A stretch of 36,123 bases of DNA from Variibacter sp. Its GTDB lineage: Bacteria; Pseudomonadota; Alphaproteobacteria; Rhizobiales; Xanthobacteraceae. Under the pieces are notes generated by a model that saw only the letters and a list, made by a program, of their open reading frames with translations, did no database searches and was not told the origin of the DNA. A program made the translations under genes and the position numbers. The stretch's first letter is position 1; every line of letters starts with the position of its first letter. This document shows, piece after piece, positions 18,889-27,357 of this stretch. The DNA lies in assembly GCA_019689555.1 (NCBI GenBank), contig JADGHE010000035.1, positions 1 through 36,123 on the forward strand, written 5' to 3'.

Positions 18889-20427
18889 ATGATCCAGCGC
18901 GTGACGACGGTGGCGTTTCAGGGCGTCGAGGCCCGTCCCGTCGATGTTCAAGTGCAGATCGCTCCCGGCCTGCCGGCGTTCACGATCGTAGGGCTTCCCG
19001 ACAAGGCGGTTTCCGAGGCGCGCGAGCGCGTGCGCGCGGCGCTGATCGCCTCCGGGCTCGCGCTGCCGGCGCGGCGGATCACCGTCAATCTTGCGCCCGC
19101 GGATTTGCCGAAGGAGGGCAGCCACTACGATCTGCCGATCGCGCTCGGCCTCATGGCCGCCATCGGCGCGATCCCGGCCGACGCGCTCGACGGCTACACC
19201 GCGCTCGGAGAGCTGAGCCTCGACGGGTCGCTCGCCGCCGTCGCCGGCGTCCTGCCGGCCGCGATCGGCGCCAATGCCCGCGGCGAGGGGCTGATCTGCC
19301 CTGCCGCCTGCGGCGCCGAGGCCGCCTGGGCGAGCCCGGAGATGGAGATCGTCGCGCCCGCTTCGCTGATCCAGCTCGCCAATCACTTCAAGGGCACGCA
19401 GGTGCTCTCGCGGCCCGAGCCGAAGATTTGCGATTTCGCGGGCGCCCCGCTCGACCTCAAGGACATCAAGGGGCAGGAGAGCGCCAAGCGCGCGCTGGAG
19501 ATCGCCGCCGCCGGGGGCCACAACCTCTTGATGATCGGCCCGCCCGGCGCCGGCAAATCGATGCTCGCGGCGCGCCTGCCGTCGATCCTGCCGCCGCTCA
19601 CGCCGGCCGAGCTGCTCGAAGTCTCGATGATCGCCTCGGTCGCGGGCGAGATCGCCGAAGGCGCGCTCACCAACCGGCGGCCCTTCCGCAGCCCGCATCA
19701 TTCCGCCAGCATGCCGGCGCTGGTCGGCGGCGGCCTGCGCGCGCGCCCGGGGGAGATTTCGCTCGCCCACAACGGCGTGCTGTTTCTGGACGAGCTGCCG
19801 GAGTTCAACCCGCAGGTGCTCGACTCGCTGCGCCAGCCGCTCGAGACCGGCGAGGTGGCGATCGCGCGCGCCAACCATCGCGTCACCTATCCGGCGCGGT
19901 TCATGCTCGTCGCCGCGATGAATCCCTGCCGCTGCGGCCACGCCAACGATCCCGGCTTCGCCTGCCGGCGCGGGCCCAACGCGCGCTGCAAGGCCGAGTA
20001 TCAGAGCCGCCTCTCCGGCCCCCTGCTCGACCGCATCGACCTCCACATCGAAGTGCCCGCGGTGACGGCGGCGGACCTGATCCTGCCCCCGCCGGCGGAA
20101 GGCAGTGCCGAGGTCGCAGCCCGCGTCGCCGCCGCCCGCGCGCTCCAGGCGGAACGCTACGAGGCTTTGGGCCTTGCCGACATCCGCACCAACGCCGCCG
20201 CGCCGGCGCCGGTGCTCGAGGAGGTGGCGCGGCCGGACGGCGCGGGGCTTTCGCTCCTGCGCGAGGCGGCCGACGCCATGCATCTCTCGGCGCGCGCCTA
20301 CCACCGCGTGCTCAGAGTGGCGCGCACGCTCGCCGACCTCGACGGGGCGGAGAAGGTTGCGCGTGTCCACATTGCGGAAGCCTTGTCCTACCGTGCGCTT
20401 GCCGATGAAGTGCGTCGGGCGGCCTGA
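18889..20427 (+). CDS. comM: YifB/ComM family Mg-chelatase-like AAA+ ATPase
   Basis: The 512-residue protein has the N-terminal ChlI/Lon-like domain (PAFTIVGLPDKAVSEARERVRAA region and NLAPADLPKEG), then the AAA+ core with Walker A GPPGAGKSM, the HHSAS segment, Walker B VLFLDELPEF, sensor FMLVAAMNPCRCG, and arginine finger region LLDRIDLHIEVP. In naturally competent bacteria ComM is a hexameric branch-migration helicase for integrating incoming DNA; in others the role is less clear. The ATG at 18889 has an AAGGGGGG site, and upstream in-frame codons lack family support. It usually follows gshB closely in related genomes; here the sfnG operon separates them. Confidence 0.93.
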   Translation: MIQRVTTVAFQGVEARPVDVQVQIAPGLPAFTIVGLPDKAVSEARERVRAALIASGLALPARRITVNLAPADLPKEGSHYDLPIALGLMAAIGAIPADALDGYTALGELSLDGSLAAVAGVLPAAIGANARGEGLICPAACGAEAAWASPEMEIVAPASLIQLANHFKGTQVLSRPEPKICDFAGAPLDLKDIKGQESAKRALEIAAAGGHNLLMIGPPGAGKSMLAARLPSILPPLTPAELLEVSMIASVAGEIAEGALTNRRPFRSPHHSASMPALVGGGLRARPGEISLAHNGVLFLDELPEFNPQVLDSLRQPLETGEVAIARANHRVTYPARFMLVAAMNPCRCGHANDPGFACRRGPNARCKAEYQSRLSGPLLDRIDLHIEVPAVTAADLILPPPAEGSAEVAARVAAARALQAERYEALGLADIRTNAAAPAPVLEEVARPDGAGLSLLREAADAMHLSARAYHRVLRVARTLADLDGAEKVARVHIAEALSYRALADEVRRAA

Positions 20428-20516
20428 CATGTCGTTGCAGCCGTTCTCCGCATGCGACGCCGCGCGCCGCGGCGCGGCCCAGAGAACGTTTGCTGCCTGG
20501 CGCACGGGCGCCGCCG

Positions 20517-20534
20517 CGCGTGGGGCCCCACGCG
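20517..20534. repeat. Perfect 18-bp palindrome between convergent comM and a hydrolase gene
   Basis: CGCGTGGGG at 20517-20525 is followed directly by its exact inverse complement at 20526-20534. It lies in the 163-base gap between converging genes. In RNA the inner bases would form the loop. Without a T-run it is only a possible bidirectional terminator or a protein site. Confidence 0.5.
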
Positions 20535-20590
20535 GCGCGCGCGGCGGGCCGGCGGCTCAAGTTCGTGCGGCGGCAAGCGGGCCTGCGATC

Positions 20591-21460
20591 TCACGGCTCC
20601 GGGCGGATCGAGCGCGGATCGCGCGGTCCCCAGCGCCCCGCCTCGACGCGAGCGAGGAAATCGGCAAGCGTCTGGTTGAACAGCGCGGGCTCCTCCAGAT
20701 TCACCGTGTGGCCGCTCTTCGGAAAGACCGCGAGGCCCGACGCCGCAATGGTCTTCTTGAGATACAGGCTGGGCTCGATGCAGGGATCGTCCTCGTCGCC
20801 CACGATGATGAGCGCCGGCAGCGCGAGCTTGCGGATGTCCGCGTCGAATTCGTGGAGCGGCGGCCGCTCGCCCTGGAATTTGCGCATCGTGTTGGCGGAG
20901 CCCTGCGCGTCGTGGGCGGCGAGCGCGTCCTGAAACTCCTGGTAGCCGCGGGGGTCCTTCACCTGGAACGGCACCCGCCCGGGGCCGAGCCCATAAGTCT
21001 TCGCCACCGCGCCCGAGCCGAGCGTTTCGAACTGCTGCGCCGTCTCGCGCGCCGCGCGGCGAAATTCCTCGGTTTCGCCACGCGCCGAGCCGGAGCCCGT
21101 GCCGGCGAGCGTCAGCGACAGCGCGCGCTGCGGATAGCGCAGGCCCACCTGCAGCGCCGAATAGCCGCCCATCGACAGCCCGACGATGTGCGCCCTCTCG
21201 ATCCCGAGATGGTCGAGCACCGCGACGACATCGTCGCGGAAGTGCTCGTAGGTGTAGGCGTCCGAGTTTTGCGGAACATCCGACGGCTTGTAGCCGCGCG
21301 CCGAATAGGCGATGCAGCGGTGGCTGCGGGCGAAGAACCGCATCTGCGGCTCCCAGCTGCGGTAGTCGGCGGCGAATTCGTGCACGAAGAGGATCGGCGT
21401 ACCGCTGCCGACTTCCTCGTAATAGAGGCGCACCCCGTCGGGCGTGGACGCATAAGGCAT
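20591..21460 (-). CDS. Alpha/beta hydrolase
   Basis: The 289-residue cytoplasmic hydrolase has the full catalytic triad: nucleophile elbow GLSMGG with Ser96, an acid in GDEDDP (Asp222 or Asp224-225), and His251 in SGHTVN. The oxyanion-loop motif is HEFAAD (27-32) where HGxG is usual. The family resemblance is to 3-oxoadipate enol-lactonase or peroxidase-like hydrolases, but the substrate is unknown. The ATG at 21460 has an AGGGAG site 9 bases upstream. It is divergent, across 147 bases, from a Tat-exported binding protein, which suggests the hydrolase acts on a compound captured by that protein. Confidence 0.88.
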   Translation of the reverse strand: MPYASTPDGVRLYYEEVGSGTPILFVHEFAADYRSWEPQMRFFARSHRCIAYSARGYKPSDVPQNSDAYTYEHFRDDVVAVLDHLGIERAHIVGLSMGGYSALQVGLRYPQRALSLTLAGTGSGSARGETEEFRRAARETAQQFETLGSGAVAKTYGLGPGRVPFQVKDPRGYQEFQDALAAHDAQGSANTMRKFQGERPPLHEFDADIRKLALPALIIVGDEDDPCIEPSLYLKKTIAASGLAVFPKSGHTVNLEEPALFNQTLADFLARVEAGRWGPRDPRSIRPEP

Positions 21461-21607
21461 GTTGACCGGCTCCCTGGATCGTGGTTGGCAACATAGCGCT
21501 CATGCAGCTGTCGGGGGACAGCGGCATTGAGTTCATTCAAACGTCCGATCATCCTCCCTATCGTCCCACCTGCCAGCAAGAGGCAATTCCACAAAAAGGA
21601 GAACGAC

Positions 21608-22870
21608 GTGAAACTCACTCGTCGGCATTTCGTTGCGGGCGGCGCTTCGGCGGCCGCCCTCGCGGTCGCCTCGCCCACGATCGCCCAGTCGAGCCCGCCG
21701 CCGATCAAGATCGGCTTCGGCCAGGCGTTGACCGGCGGGCTCGCCGCCGGCGGCAAGGCGGCCCTGCTGACCTACCAGATCTGGGCCGAGGAGGTGAATG
21801 CGCGCGGCGGCATCCTCGGCCGCAAGGTCGAGCTCGTCTACTACGACGACCAGAGCAACCCCTCCATGGTGCCGGCGATCTACACGAAGCTGCTCGACGT
21901 CGACAAAGTCGACCTCGTGATGTCCGGCTACGCCACGGTGCCCACGGCCGCCGCCATGCCGATCATCGTGCAGCGCAGGCGGCTGTTCATGTCGCTGTTC
22001 GCGCTCGCCGTGAACGAACAGTTCAAGTACGATCGCTACTTCCAGATCCAGCCGAACGGCCCCAACGCCAAGCTCGAATTCTCCAAGGGCTATCTCGAGC
22101 TCGCGATGGCGCTCGATCCGAAGCCGACGACCATCGCGCTGGTCGGCGCGGACGCCGAGTACTCCCATCTCGCGCTCGCCGGCGCCCGCGAGAACGCCAA
22201 GAAGCACGGGCTGAAGATCGTCTACGACCGCACCTACCCGCCGGCGACGATCGACTTCCTGCCGATCATCCGCGGCATGAAGGCGACGAACCCGGACATC
22301 GTCTTCCTCGCGTCCTATCCGCCGGATTCGGCCGGGCTCATCCGCGCGGCGCACGAGGTCGGCATCAAGGCGCGGATGTTCGGCGGCGGCACCATCGGCC
22401 CGCAGTTCGCCGCGCTGAAGACCCAGCTCGGGCCGCTGCTCAACAACGTCATCAGCTACGACCTCTACGCGCCGGAGCCGACGATGAACTTCCCCGGCAC
22501 GGAGGATTTCCTGCGGCGCTACCGCGAGCGCGCGGGTGCGGCCGGCGTCGATCCGCTCGGGCTCTACATCCCGCCCTTCGCCTATGCGCAGATGCAGATC
22601 CTGGAAGCGGCGATCAACGCCGTCGGCTCGCTCGACGAAGGCAAGCTCGCCGACTACATGCACAAGGCGACGTTCTCGACCGTGGTCGGCGACGTCAAGT
22701 TCGCCGAGAACGGCGAGTGGGCCGAGCCGCGGCTGCTGCTCGTGCAGTACCAGGGGATCGTCGGCAACGACGTCGAGCAGTTCAAGCAGCCCGGCAAGCA
22801 GGTCATCATCTATCCGCCGCGCTTCAAGTCCGGCGAGATGAAGGTGCCGTTCGACACCACGAAGCAGTAA
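21608..22870 (+). CDS. ABC transporter substrate-binding protein, branched-chain amino acid type, Tat-exported
   Basis: The 420-residue protein is a type I periplasmic binding protein of the Leu/Ile/Val (LivJ-like) family: IGFGQALTGGLAAGGK as first strand and ligand loop, NARGGILGRKVELVYYDDQSNP, and a central hinge. It begins with a twin-arginine signal (TRRHFV, then a hydrophobic stretch ending SPTIAQ). The GTG start at 21608 is preceded by AGGAG 7 bases upstream. There are no LivH/M permease or LivF/G ATPase genes nearby, so its membrane partners must be encoded elsewhere. The ligand is unknown; family members also bind aromatic acids, amides and urea. Confidence 0.9.
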   Translation: MKLTRRHFVAGGASAAALAVASPTIAQSSPPPIKIGFGQALTGGLAAGGKAALLTYQIWAEEVNARGGILGRKVELVYYDDQSNPSMVPAIYTKLLDVDKVDLVMSGYATVPTAAAMPIIVQRRRLFMSLFALAVNEQFKYDRYFQIQPNGPNAKLEFSKGYLELAMALDPKPTTIALVGADAEYSHLALAGARENAKKHGLKIVYDRTYPPATIDFLPIIRGMKATNPDIVFLASYPPDSAGLIRAAHEVGIKARMFGGGTIGPQFAALKTQLGPLLNNVISYDLYAPEPTMNFPGTEDFLRRYRERAGAAGVDPLGLYIPPFAYAQMQILEAAINAVGSLDEGKLADYMHKATFSTVVGDVKFAENGEWAEPRLLLVQYQGIVGNDVEQFKQPGKQVIIYPPRFKSGEMKVPFDTTKQ

Positions 22871-23273
22871 GGCCGGATATCGCGAATGCACGGGCGGCGC
22901 GCGGGGCGCCGCCCGTGCTGCACGCCGCACAAACGGCCTGATGGGCCGTCTCCTGTTTAAAGACGCCCCAGCGCCGGAATCGAACAGCACGCGCACAAGC
23001 CCTTGCCCCAAGGCGTAAGCACCCCGCGTCCGACGCGGAACGATTGCGCGGTCAATCCCAAAATCTGGACATAGCCCAGGCAAGCCCGCTCAGATTCCAG
23101 CCATCGGCTGAAGCTCGCTTCTCCGCTTCACCGCCGTGCGGCGCCATGCCCTGCGCCCGTGGGCGATGCGTGGCATCCGCCTTTCGCTCAAGCAACACGC
23201 GACATGCGCCATACGGGGGGCTCTCGCGCAAGGCGCGCGCCTCCGTTCGCGCCGAGAATGGACCGAAGGCGCC
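22871..23273. other. 403-base gap with no recognisable gene
   Basis: Between the binding-protein gene (+) and the metallo-beta-lactamase-fold gene (-), which converge, I see one strong hairpin at 22888-22918 and a shorter one at about 22933-22949, and nothing else. Reading frames across it are GC-rich shadows without a ribosome site or family motif. It could be decayed coding DNA or a relic of an insertion. Confidence 0.55.
22888..22918 (+). terminator. Strong hairpin downstream of the Tat-exported binding protein
   Basis: 22888-22900 and 22906-22918 are exact inverse complements: 13 bp, almost all G/C, with a 5-base loop, beginning 17 bases after the stop codon. There is no T-run, so it may end transcription inefficiently or protect the mRNA 3' end. 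Confidence 0.55.
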
Positions 23274-24134
23274 TCAGCGCCCCGGCAACACCAGCACCGT
23301 GGGCTTCGCAGGCAGCGTCGCCTTCGACAACACGATCGACGGGGTGTCATGCGTTTCCACCTCGAAGCGGTCGCGCACGCGATCGAGAAAGCGGTGGAGC
23401 GTGTACGAACTGAAATAGTGCATCGGGATGACGAGCTGCGCCTTGAGCGCCTCGATGACCTCGATCATGCCCTCGAGGTCGAGCGTGTAGGTGCCGTCGA
23501 CCGGCACCATGAGTACGTCGATGCGGCCGATCTCGTTGATCTGCTGTTGCGTCAGCGTGTGGTGCAGGTGCCCCAAATGGGCGAGGCACAGATTGCCGAT
23601 CTCGAAAATGAAGATGGAATTGCCGTGCCGCTCCGTCGCCCCGCCGAACGAGCGGATGTTGGTCGGCACGTTGCGCACCCGCACGTCGCCGTAATGCAGG
23701 TCGTGGCGCGCCGGCCGCTCCTGCTCGGCCCAGCCGCGCAGAACGTGCTTGATGCCCCGCTCCGGACGGTCGGTGTAATGCGACGAATGCGCGTGATTCA
23801 TCGTGACGATATCGGGCAGCACCGGCGGCTTCACGAAATCGTTGTAGTCGGTCGCGATGCGCACGAGGCGCGGACTTTCGATCAAAAACGTGGAATGGCC
23901 CACAAAGGTGAGACGCACCTGGTCCGGCTCGAGCGTGGCGCGACGCAACGACACGGGACGCGGAGAGGGCCGACCCTGCGCGATGAGGCCCGGGCAGTTC
24001 TCCATCATCTCCGGCTTTTCGGCCTGTGCCGGCACAAGGCCGGCCGCTTGTGCAGCGGGGGCCGCCGGCATCGCGGCGAACACGATCGACAGGCCCGCGC
24101 CCGCGGCGCGCAGCCGTGCACCAGGATTGCGCAT
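23274..24134 (-). CDS. Exported MBL-fold metallo-hydrolase with altered zinc motif
   Basis: The 286-residue product has a signal peptide (1-31) and a UlaG-like metallo-beta-lactamase fold: FVGHSTFLIE (77-86), a metal-binding motif NHAHSSHYTD with His114, His116 and His119, His189 in the LAHLGHLHH segment, Asp213 in PVDGTY, and His239 in IPMHY. In the usual HxHxDH motif the Asp binds the second metal; here that position is Ser118, so one metal site may be missing or altered. The ATG at 24134 has AGGAG 7 bases upstream; an upstream in-frame start is less likely. Substrate unknown; the mature protein should act in the periplasm. Confidence 0.85.
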   Translation of the reverse strand: MRNPGARLRAAGAGLSIVFAAMPAAPAAQAAGLVPAQAEKPEMMENCPGLIAQGRPSPRPVSLRRATLEPDQVRLTFVGHSTFLIESPRLVRIATDYNDFVKPPVLPDIVTMNHAHSSHYTDRPERGIKHVLRGWAEQERPARHDLHYGDVRVRNVPTNIRSFGGATERHGNSIFIFEIGNLCLAHLGHLHHTLTQQQINEIGRIDVLMVPVDGTYTLDLEGMIEVIEALKAQLVIPMHYFSSYTLHRFLDRVRDRFEVETHDTPSIVLSKATLPAKPTVLVLPGR

Positions 24135-24274
24135 TCCCGAACTCCTTCGGCGGCAACCGGCCCGCGGCAGCATACCAGCAAACGCGGACCGGTTTGAACG
24201 GTCGTCTTGCCCCCGCCGCCCGCGCCGAAGGACGCCCGCGATCTTTCGCCGCCGGGTCCCCGCCGCGGCGTTTA

Positions 24275-24303
24275 TTGACAGGATGCGGCCCTTTCTGGTT
24301 GAT
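24275..24303 (+). promoter_or_regulatory. Candidate promoter of the permease-ATPase-hydrolase-binding protein operon
   Basis: A perfect TTGACA at 24275-24280 is followed after 17 bases by GTTGAT at 24298-24303, a partial match to the -10 consensus. The predicted start is about 25 bases before the permease start codon, with GGAGGGGGGAG between. Confidence 0.45.
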
Positions 24304-24335
24304 CGCTCGCCGGACAGCGGAGGGGGGAGCCGCTA

Positions 24336-26084
24336 TTGACTGCATCGACGCCGATCGCAGAGGCGTCCGCGCGCCCGGGCGTTGCGCCCGCCGCGCCGGG
24401 CCATCGCGTCCGTCTCGAACACGTGGTGATGGGCGCCGCCATCGCCGCGCTGGTGATCCTGGTCGTCTTGCCGATCGCGGCGCTGCTGCTCGGCAGCCTC
24501 GTCGGCGATCGCGGCTTAAGCCTCGATCACTTCGGCGAGGTGCTCACCGGCCGGCTCTATCTCACCGCGCTCAAGAACTCGCTCGTTCTCGGCGCCTGGA
24601 CCGGACTGTTCAGCCTCCTCGTCGGCATCGTGCTCGCCTTCGCGGTGAGCCGCACCGACGTGCCGGGAAAGCGTCTTCTCGAGATCACCGCGAGCCTGTC
24701 CTATCTCTCGCCGCCCTTCCTCACCGCGATCGCCTTCGTCTATCTCTTCAGCCCCAATGCCGGGCTGATCAACGTGTTCATGCGCGATGTCGCGGGCCTG
24801 CCGTGGGCGACCTTCGACATCTTCTCCATGACCGGCCTGGTGCTGGTCACGGCGCTGCACACCTTCCCTTACGTTTATCTGCTCGCGTCGAGCGCGCTGC
24901 AATCGGTCGACGCCTCCTACGAAGAGGCGGCGCAGATCCTCGGCGCGAGCAAGCTGCGCACGGCGATCTCCATCACCGCGCCGCTCGTCGCGCCGGCAAT
25001 CCTGTCCGGGACGCTGCTCGCCTTCGTCAACGCCATCGCCCTGTTCGGCTCGCAGGCCATCATCGGCCTGCCGGGACGCGTCGTGACCTTGCCGACGCGC
25101 ATCTATGCGCTCTTCGACTATCCGCCCGAATACGGACTCGCTTCGGCGCTGTCGCTGGTGTTCGTCGTCATCACCGTCGCCGCGCTCTACCTGCAGCGGG
25201 CGTTTCTCTCCCGCCGCTCCTTCGTCACGCTCGCCGGCAAGGGCGGGCGGCCGCAGCTCATGCCGCTCGGGCCGTGGCGCTGGGCGCTGTTTGCCTTCGG
25301 CGTCGGCGTGTTCCTCGTCGCCATCGTCGCGCCCTATGCGACGCTCATCGCCGTCTCGATCTCGAAGTCCTGGGGGCTCGACTTCTGGAAGGGGCTCACG
25401 CTCGCCCACTACAAGTTCATCCTCTTCGACTACAACGTGACCCAGCGGGCGATCCTCAACAGCCTGATGCTGGCGACCGTCGCCGCCACCCTCGCGGTGC
25501 TGCTCGGCGCCGTGATCGGCTGGATCGATCTTCGCACGCTGATCCCGGGGCGAAAGCTTCTGGACTACGCCTCGCTGATTCCGCTCGGGCTGCCGGGCAT
25601 CGTGATGGCGGTGGCGCTGATCCAGTTCTGGCTGCGCATGCCGATCGCGCTCTACGGCACGCTCGCGATCCTCTTGCTCGCCTATGTCGGGCGCTACATC
25701 CCGCTCAGCGTGCGCGCCGCCAACGCCTCCCTGCGCCAGGTCGATCCCTCGCTCGAGGAGAGCGCGCAGATTCTCGGCGCCTCGTGGGCGACGACGATGC
25801 GGGAGATTACGCTGCCGCTCATCCGTCCCGGGCTCTTCGCCGGCTGGCTTCTGGTGTTCGTGCCGGTGATCCAGGAGCTCTCGGCCTCGATCCTCTTGTT
25901 CTCCTCGGGCTCGATCACGCTCGCCGTCGCGGTCTTCAACCTGTACGAGACGGGCTATGTCGAGCCGGTGGCCGCGCTCGCCATGATCAACATGGCGATC
26001 ATCGGGCTTGCCATCTTCGTCGCCAACAAGCTCGGCGGCGGCGGCATCGCCCAGCGCACGACGGGATACGGAGCGCCGGCATGA
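24336..26084 (+). CDS. ABC transporter permease, fused two-domain iron/thiamine type (FbpB-like)
   Basis: The 582-residue membrane protein is two permease domains in one chain, each with about six membrane helices. The ATPase-docking EAA loops are visible in both halves, EEAAQILGASKLRTAI (196-211) and EESAQILGASWATTM (474-488), each ending in the APLV/LPLI-x-P turn. This layout is typical of ferric-iron, thiamine and phosphonate-type importers. The TTG start at 24336 has a GGAGGGGGGAG site upstream. It is the first gene of an operon with an ATPase, an alpha/beta hydrolase and a binding protein. Confidence 0.92.
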   Translation: MTASTPIAEASARPGVAPAAPGHRVRLEHVVMGAAIAALVILVVLPIAALLLGSLVGDRGLSLDHFGEVLTGRLYLTALKNSLVLGAWTGLFSLLVGIVLAFAVSRTDVPGKRLLEITASLSYLSPPFLTAIAFVYLFSPNAGLINVFMRDVAGLPWATFDIFSMTGLVLVTALHTFPYVYLLASSALQSVDASYEEAAQILGASKLRTAISITAPLVAPAILSGTLLAFVNAIALFGSQAIIGLPGRVVTLPTRIYALFDYPPEYGLASALSLVFVVITVAALYLQRAFLSRRSFVTLAGKGGRPQLMPLGPWRWALFAFGVGVFLVAIVAPYATLIAVSISKSWGLDFWKGLTLAHYKFILFDYNVTQRAILNSLMLATVAATLAVLLGAVIGWIDLRTLIPGRKLLDYASLIPLGLPGIVMAVALIQFWLRMPIALYGTLAILLLAYVGRYIPLSVRAANASLRQVDPSLEESAQILGASWATTMREITLPLIRPGLFAGWLLVFVPVIQELSASILLFSSGSITLAVAVFNLYETGYVEPVAALAMINMAIIGLAIFVANKLGGGGIAQRTTGYGAPA

Positions 26085-26238
26085 GAACGACCATGAGGTC
26101 TTCAGGGTCCCTGGGCCCGGCGCCGCGCGCCGCAAGGCGCCGCAGAGCCCGCCCATTCGCTCGCACCGGAAGCGAGATCTCGCACCGGCGGGGCAGCGCT
26201 GCGCGCTGCACCGCGTCCGCGACACGAGGTAGGAGCCG

Positions 26239-27321
26239 ATGGCCGGAATCACCATCAAAGGCCTGTCGAAGCGCTTCGGCGCCGGCGAGACGGCGTTCGC
26301 GGCGCTCACCGATCTCGATCTCGTGATCGAGAACAACCAGTTCGTCACGCTGCTCGGGCCGAGCGGCTGCGGCAAGACCACCACGCTGCGGCTCATCGCC
26401 GGCTACCTTTCGCCCGATGCGGGGACGATCCATGCCGACGACCGGCTTCTCTCCGCGCCCGGGAGCGTCGTGCCGCCCGAGGCGCGCGGCATGGGCATGG
26501 TGTTTCAGAACTATGCGGTGTGGCCGCACAAGACCGTGTACGAGAACGTCGTCTTCGGCCTCAGGCTGCGCAAGGTCCCGGCCGCGGAGGCGCGGCGCAA
26601 GGTGGAGGAGACGCTCGCGCTCGTGAACCTGACCGGGCTCGAATCCCGCTTCCCCAACGAGCTCTCCGGCGGGCAGCAGCAGCGCGTGGCGCTGGCGCGC
26701 TCGCTGGTGGTCGAGCCCGGCATTCTGCTGCTCGACGAGCCGCTCTCCAATCTCGACGCCAAGCTGCGCGAACGCATGCGCAGCGAGCTCAAGCAGCTCC
26801 AGCGCCGCACCGGCATCACCTTCGTCTATGTCACGCACGACCAGGCCGAGGCGCTAGCGCTGTCGGACAGAATTGCGGTCATGCACGGCGGCCGGCTGCA
26901 GCAATACGGGACACCGGTGGAGGTCTATTCGCGGCCGGCGAACCGCCTGGTGGCGGACTTCATGGGGCTCGTGAACCTCATCCCGGCGCGGGTGGTGGCG
27001 GCGCACAACGGCGGCGGCCTCGTCGAGGCGGAAGGCGGGCTGAGGCTCGCTCTGCCCCTTCCCGACGGGGCCGCGCCCGGCGACGCGGTCGAGGTCGCGG
27101 TGCGGCCGGAAAACATCCGCCTGCGTGCGGCGAGCGGCGACGGGGCGCCGTGCGCGCGCATCACCGACCGCACATTCCTGGGCAACATCAGCGAATATTA
27201 CGCTACGCTTCCTTCGGGCCAGGTGCTGCGCGTGCAAACGCATCCGCTGCAGCAGTTCGCGCCCGGCGAGACCGTGACGATCGACATCGACGCCGCGCAG
27301 TGCAGCGTCTTTCGACCGTGA
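26239..27321 (+). CDS. ABC transporter ATP-binding protein (FbpC/PotA-like)
   Basis: The 360-residue ATPase powers the fused permease. Walker A is GPSGCGKTT (40-48), the Q-loop Gln is at 90, the signature LSGGQQQR is at 142-149, Walker B ILLLDEP is at 162-168, and the switch His is His200 in VTHDQ. A C-terminal TOBE-type domain (about 280-355) includes VRPENIRL. This places it in the iron/polyamine/maltose-type ATPase group. AGGAG lies 4 bases before the ATG. It follows the permease after 154 bases, which contain small hairpins but no gene. Confidence 0.93.
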   Translation: MAGITIKGLSKRFGAGETAFAALTDLDLVIENNQFVTLLGPSGCGKTTTLRLIAGYLSPDAGTIHADDRLLSAPGSVVPPEARGMGMVFQNYAVWPHKTVYENVVFGLRLRKVPAAEARRKVEETLALVNLTGLESRFPNELSGGQQQRVALARSLVVEPGILLLDEPLSNLDAKLRERMRSELKQLQRRTGITFVYVTHDQAEALALSDRIAVMHGGRLQQYGTPVEVYSRPANRLVADFMGLVNLIPARVVAAHNGGGLVEAEGGLRLALPLPDGAAPGDAVEVAVRPENIRLRAASGDGAPCARITDRTFLGNISEYYATLPSGQVLRVQTHPLQQFAPGETVTIDIDAAQCSVFRP

Positions 27322-27357
27322 CCGCAATCCCTGGTTCGACGGAGTGGAGAGCCGCAC

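Noticed and set aside
22950-23040. A possible minus-strand tRNA, because a GTTCGATTCC string resembles a T-loop.
   Set aside because: The flanking bases do not form the T-arm stem, no acceptor pairing or anticodon arm could be drawn, and there is no CCA end.
26085-26238. A possible small protein beginning at the end of the permease gene.
   Set aside because: The translation is Arg/Ala/Ser-rich low complexity and the frame runs into the ATPase gene in a wrong frame; treated as an intergenic gap with small hairpins.
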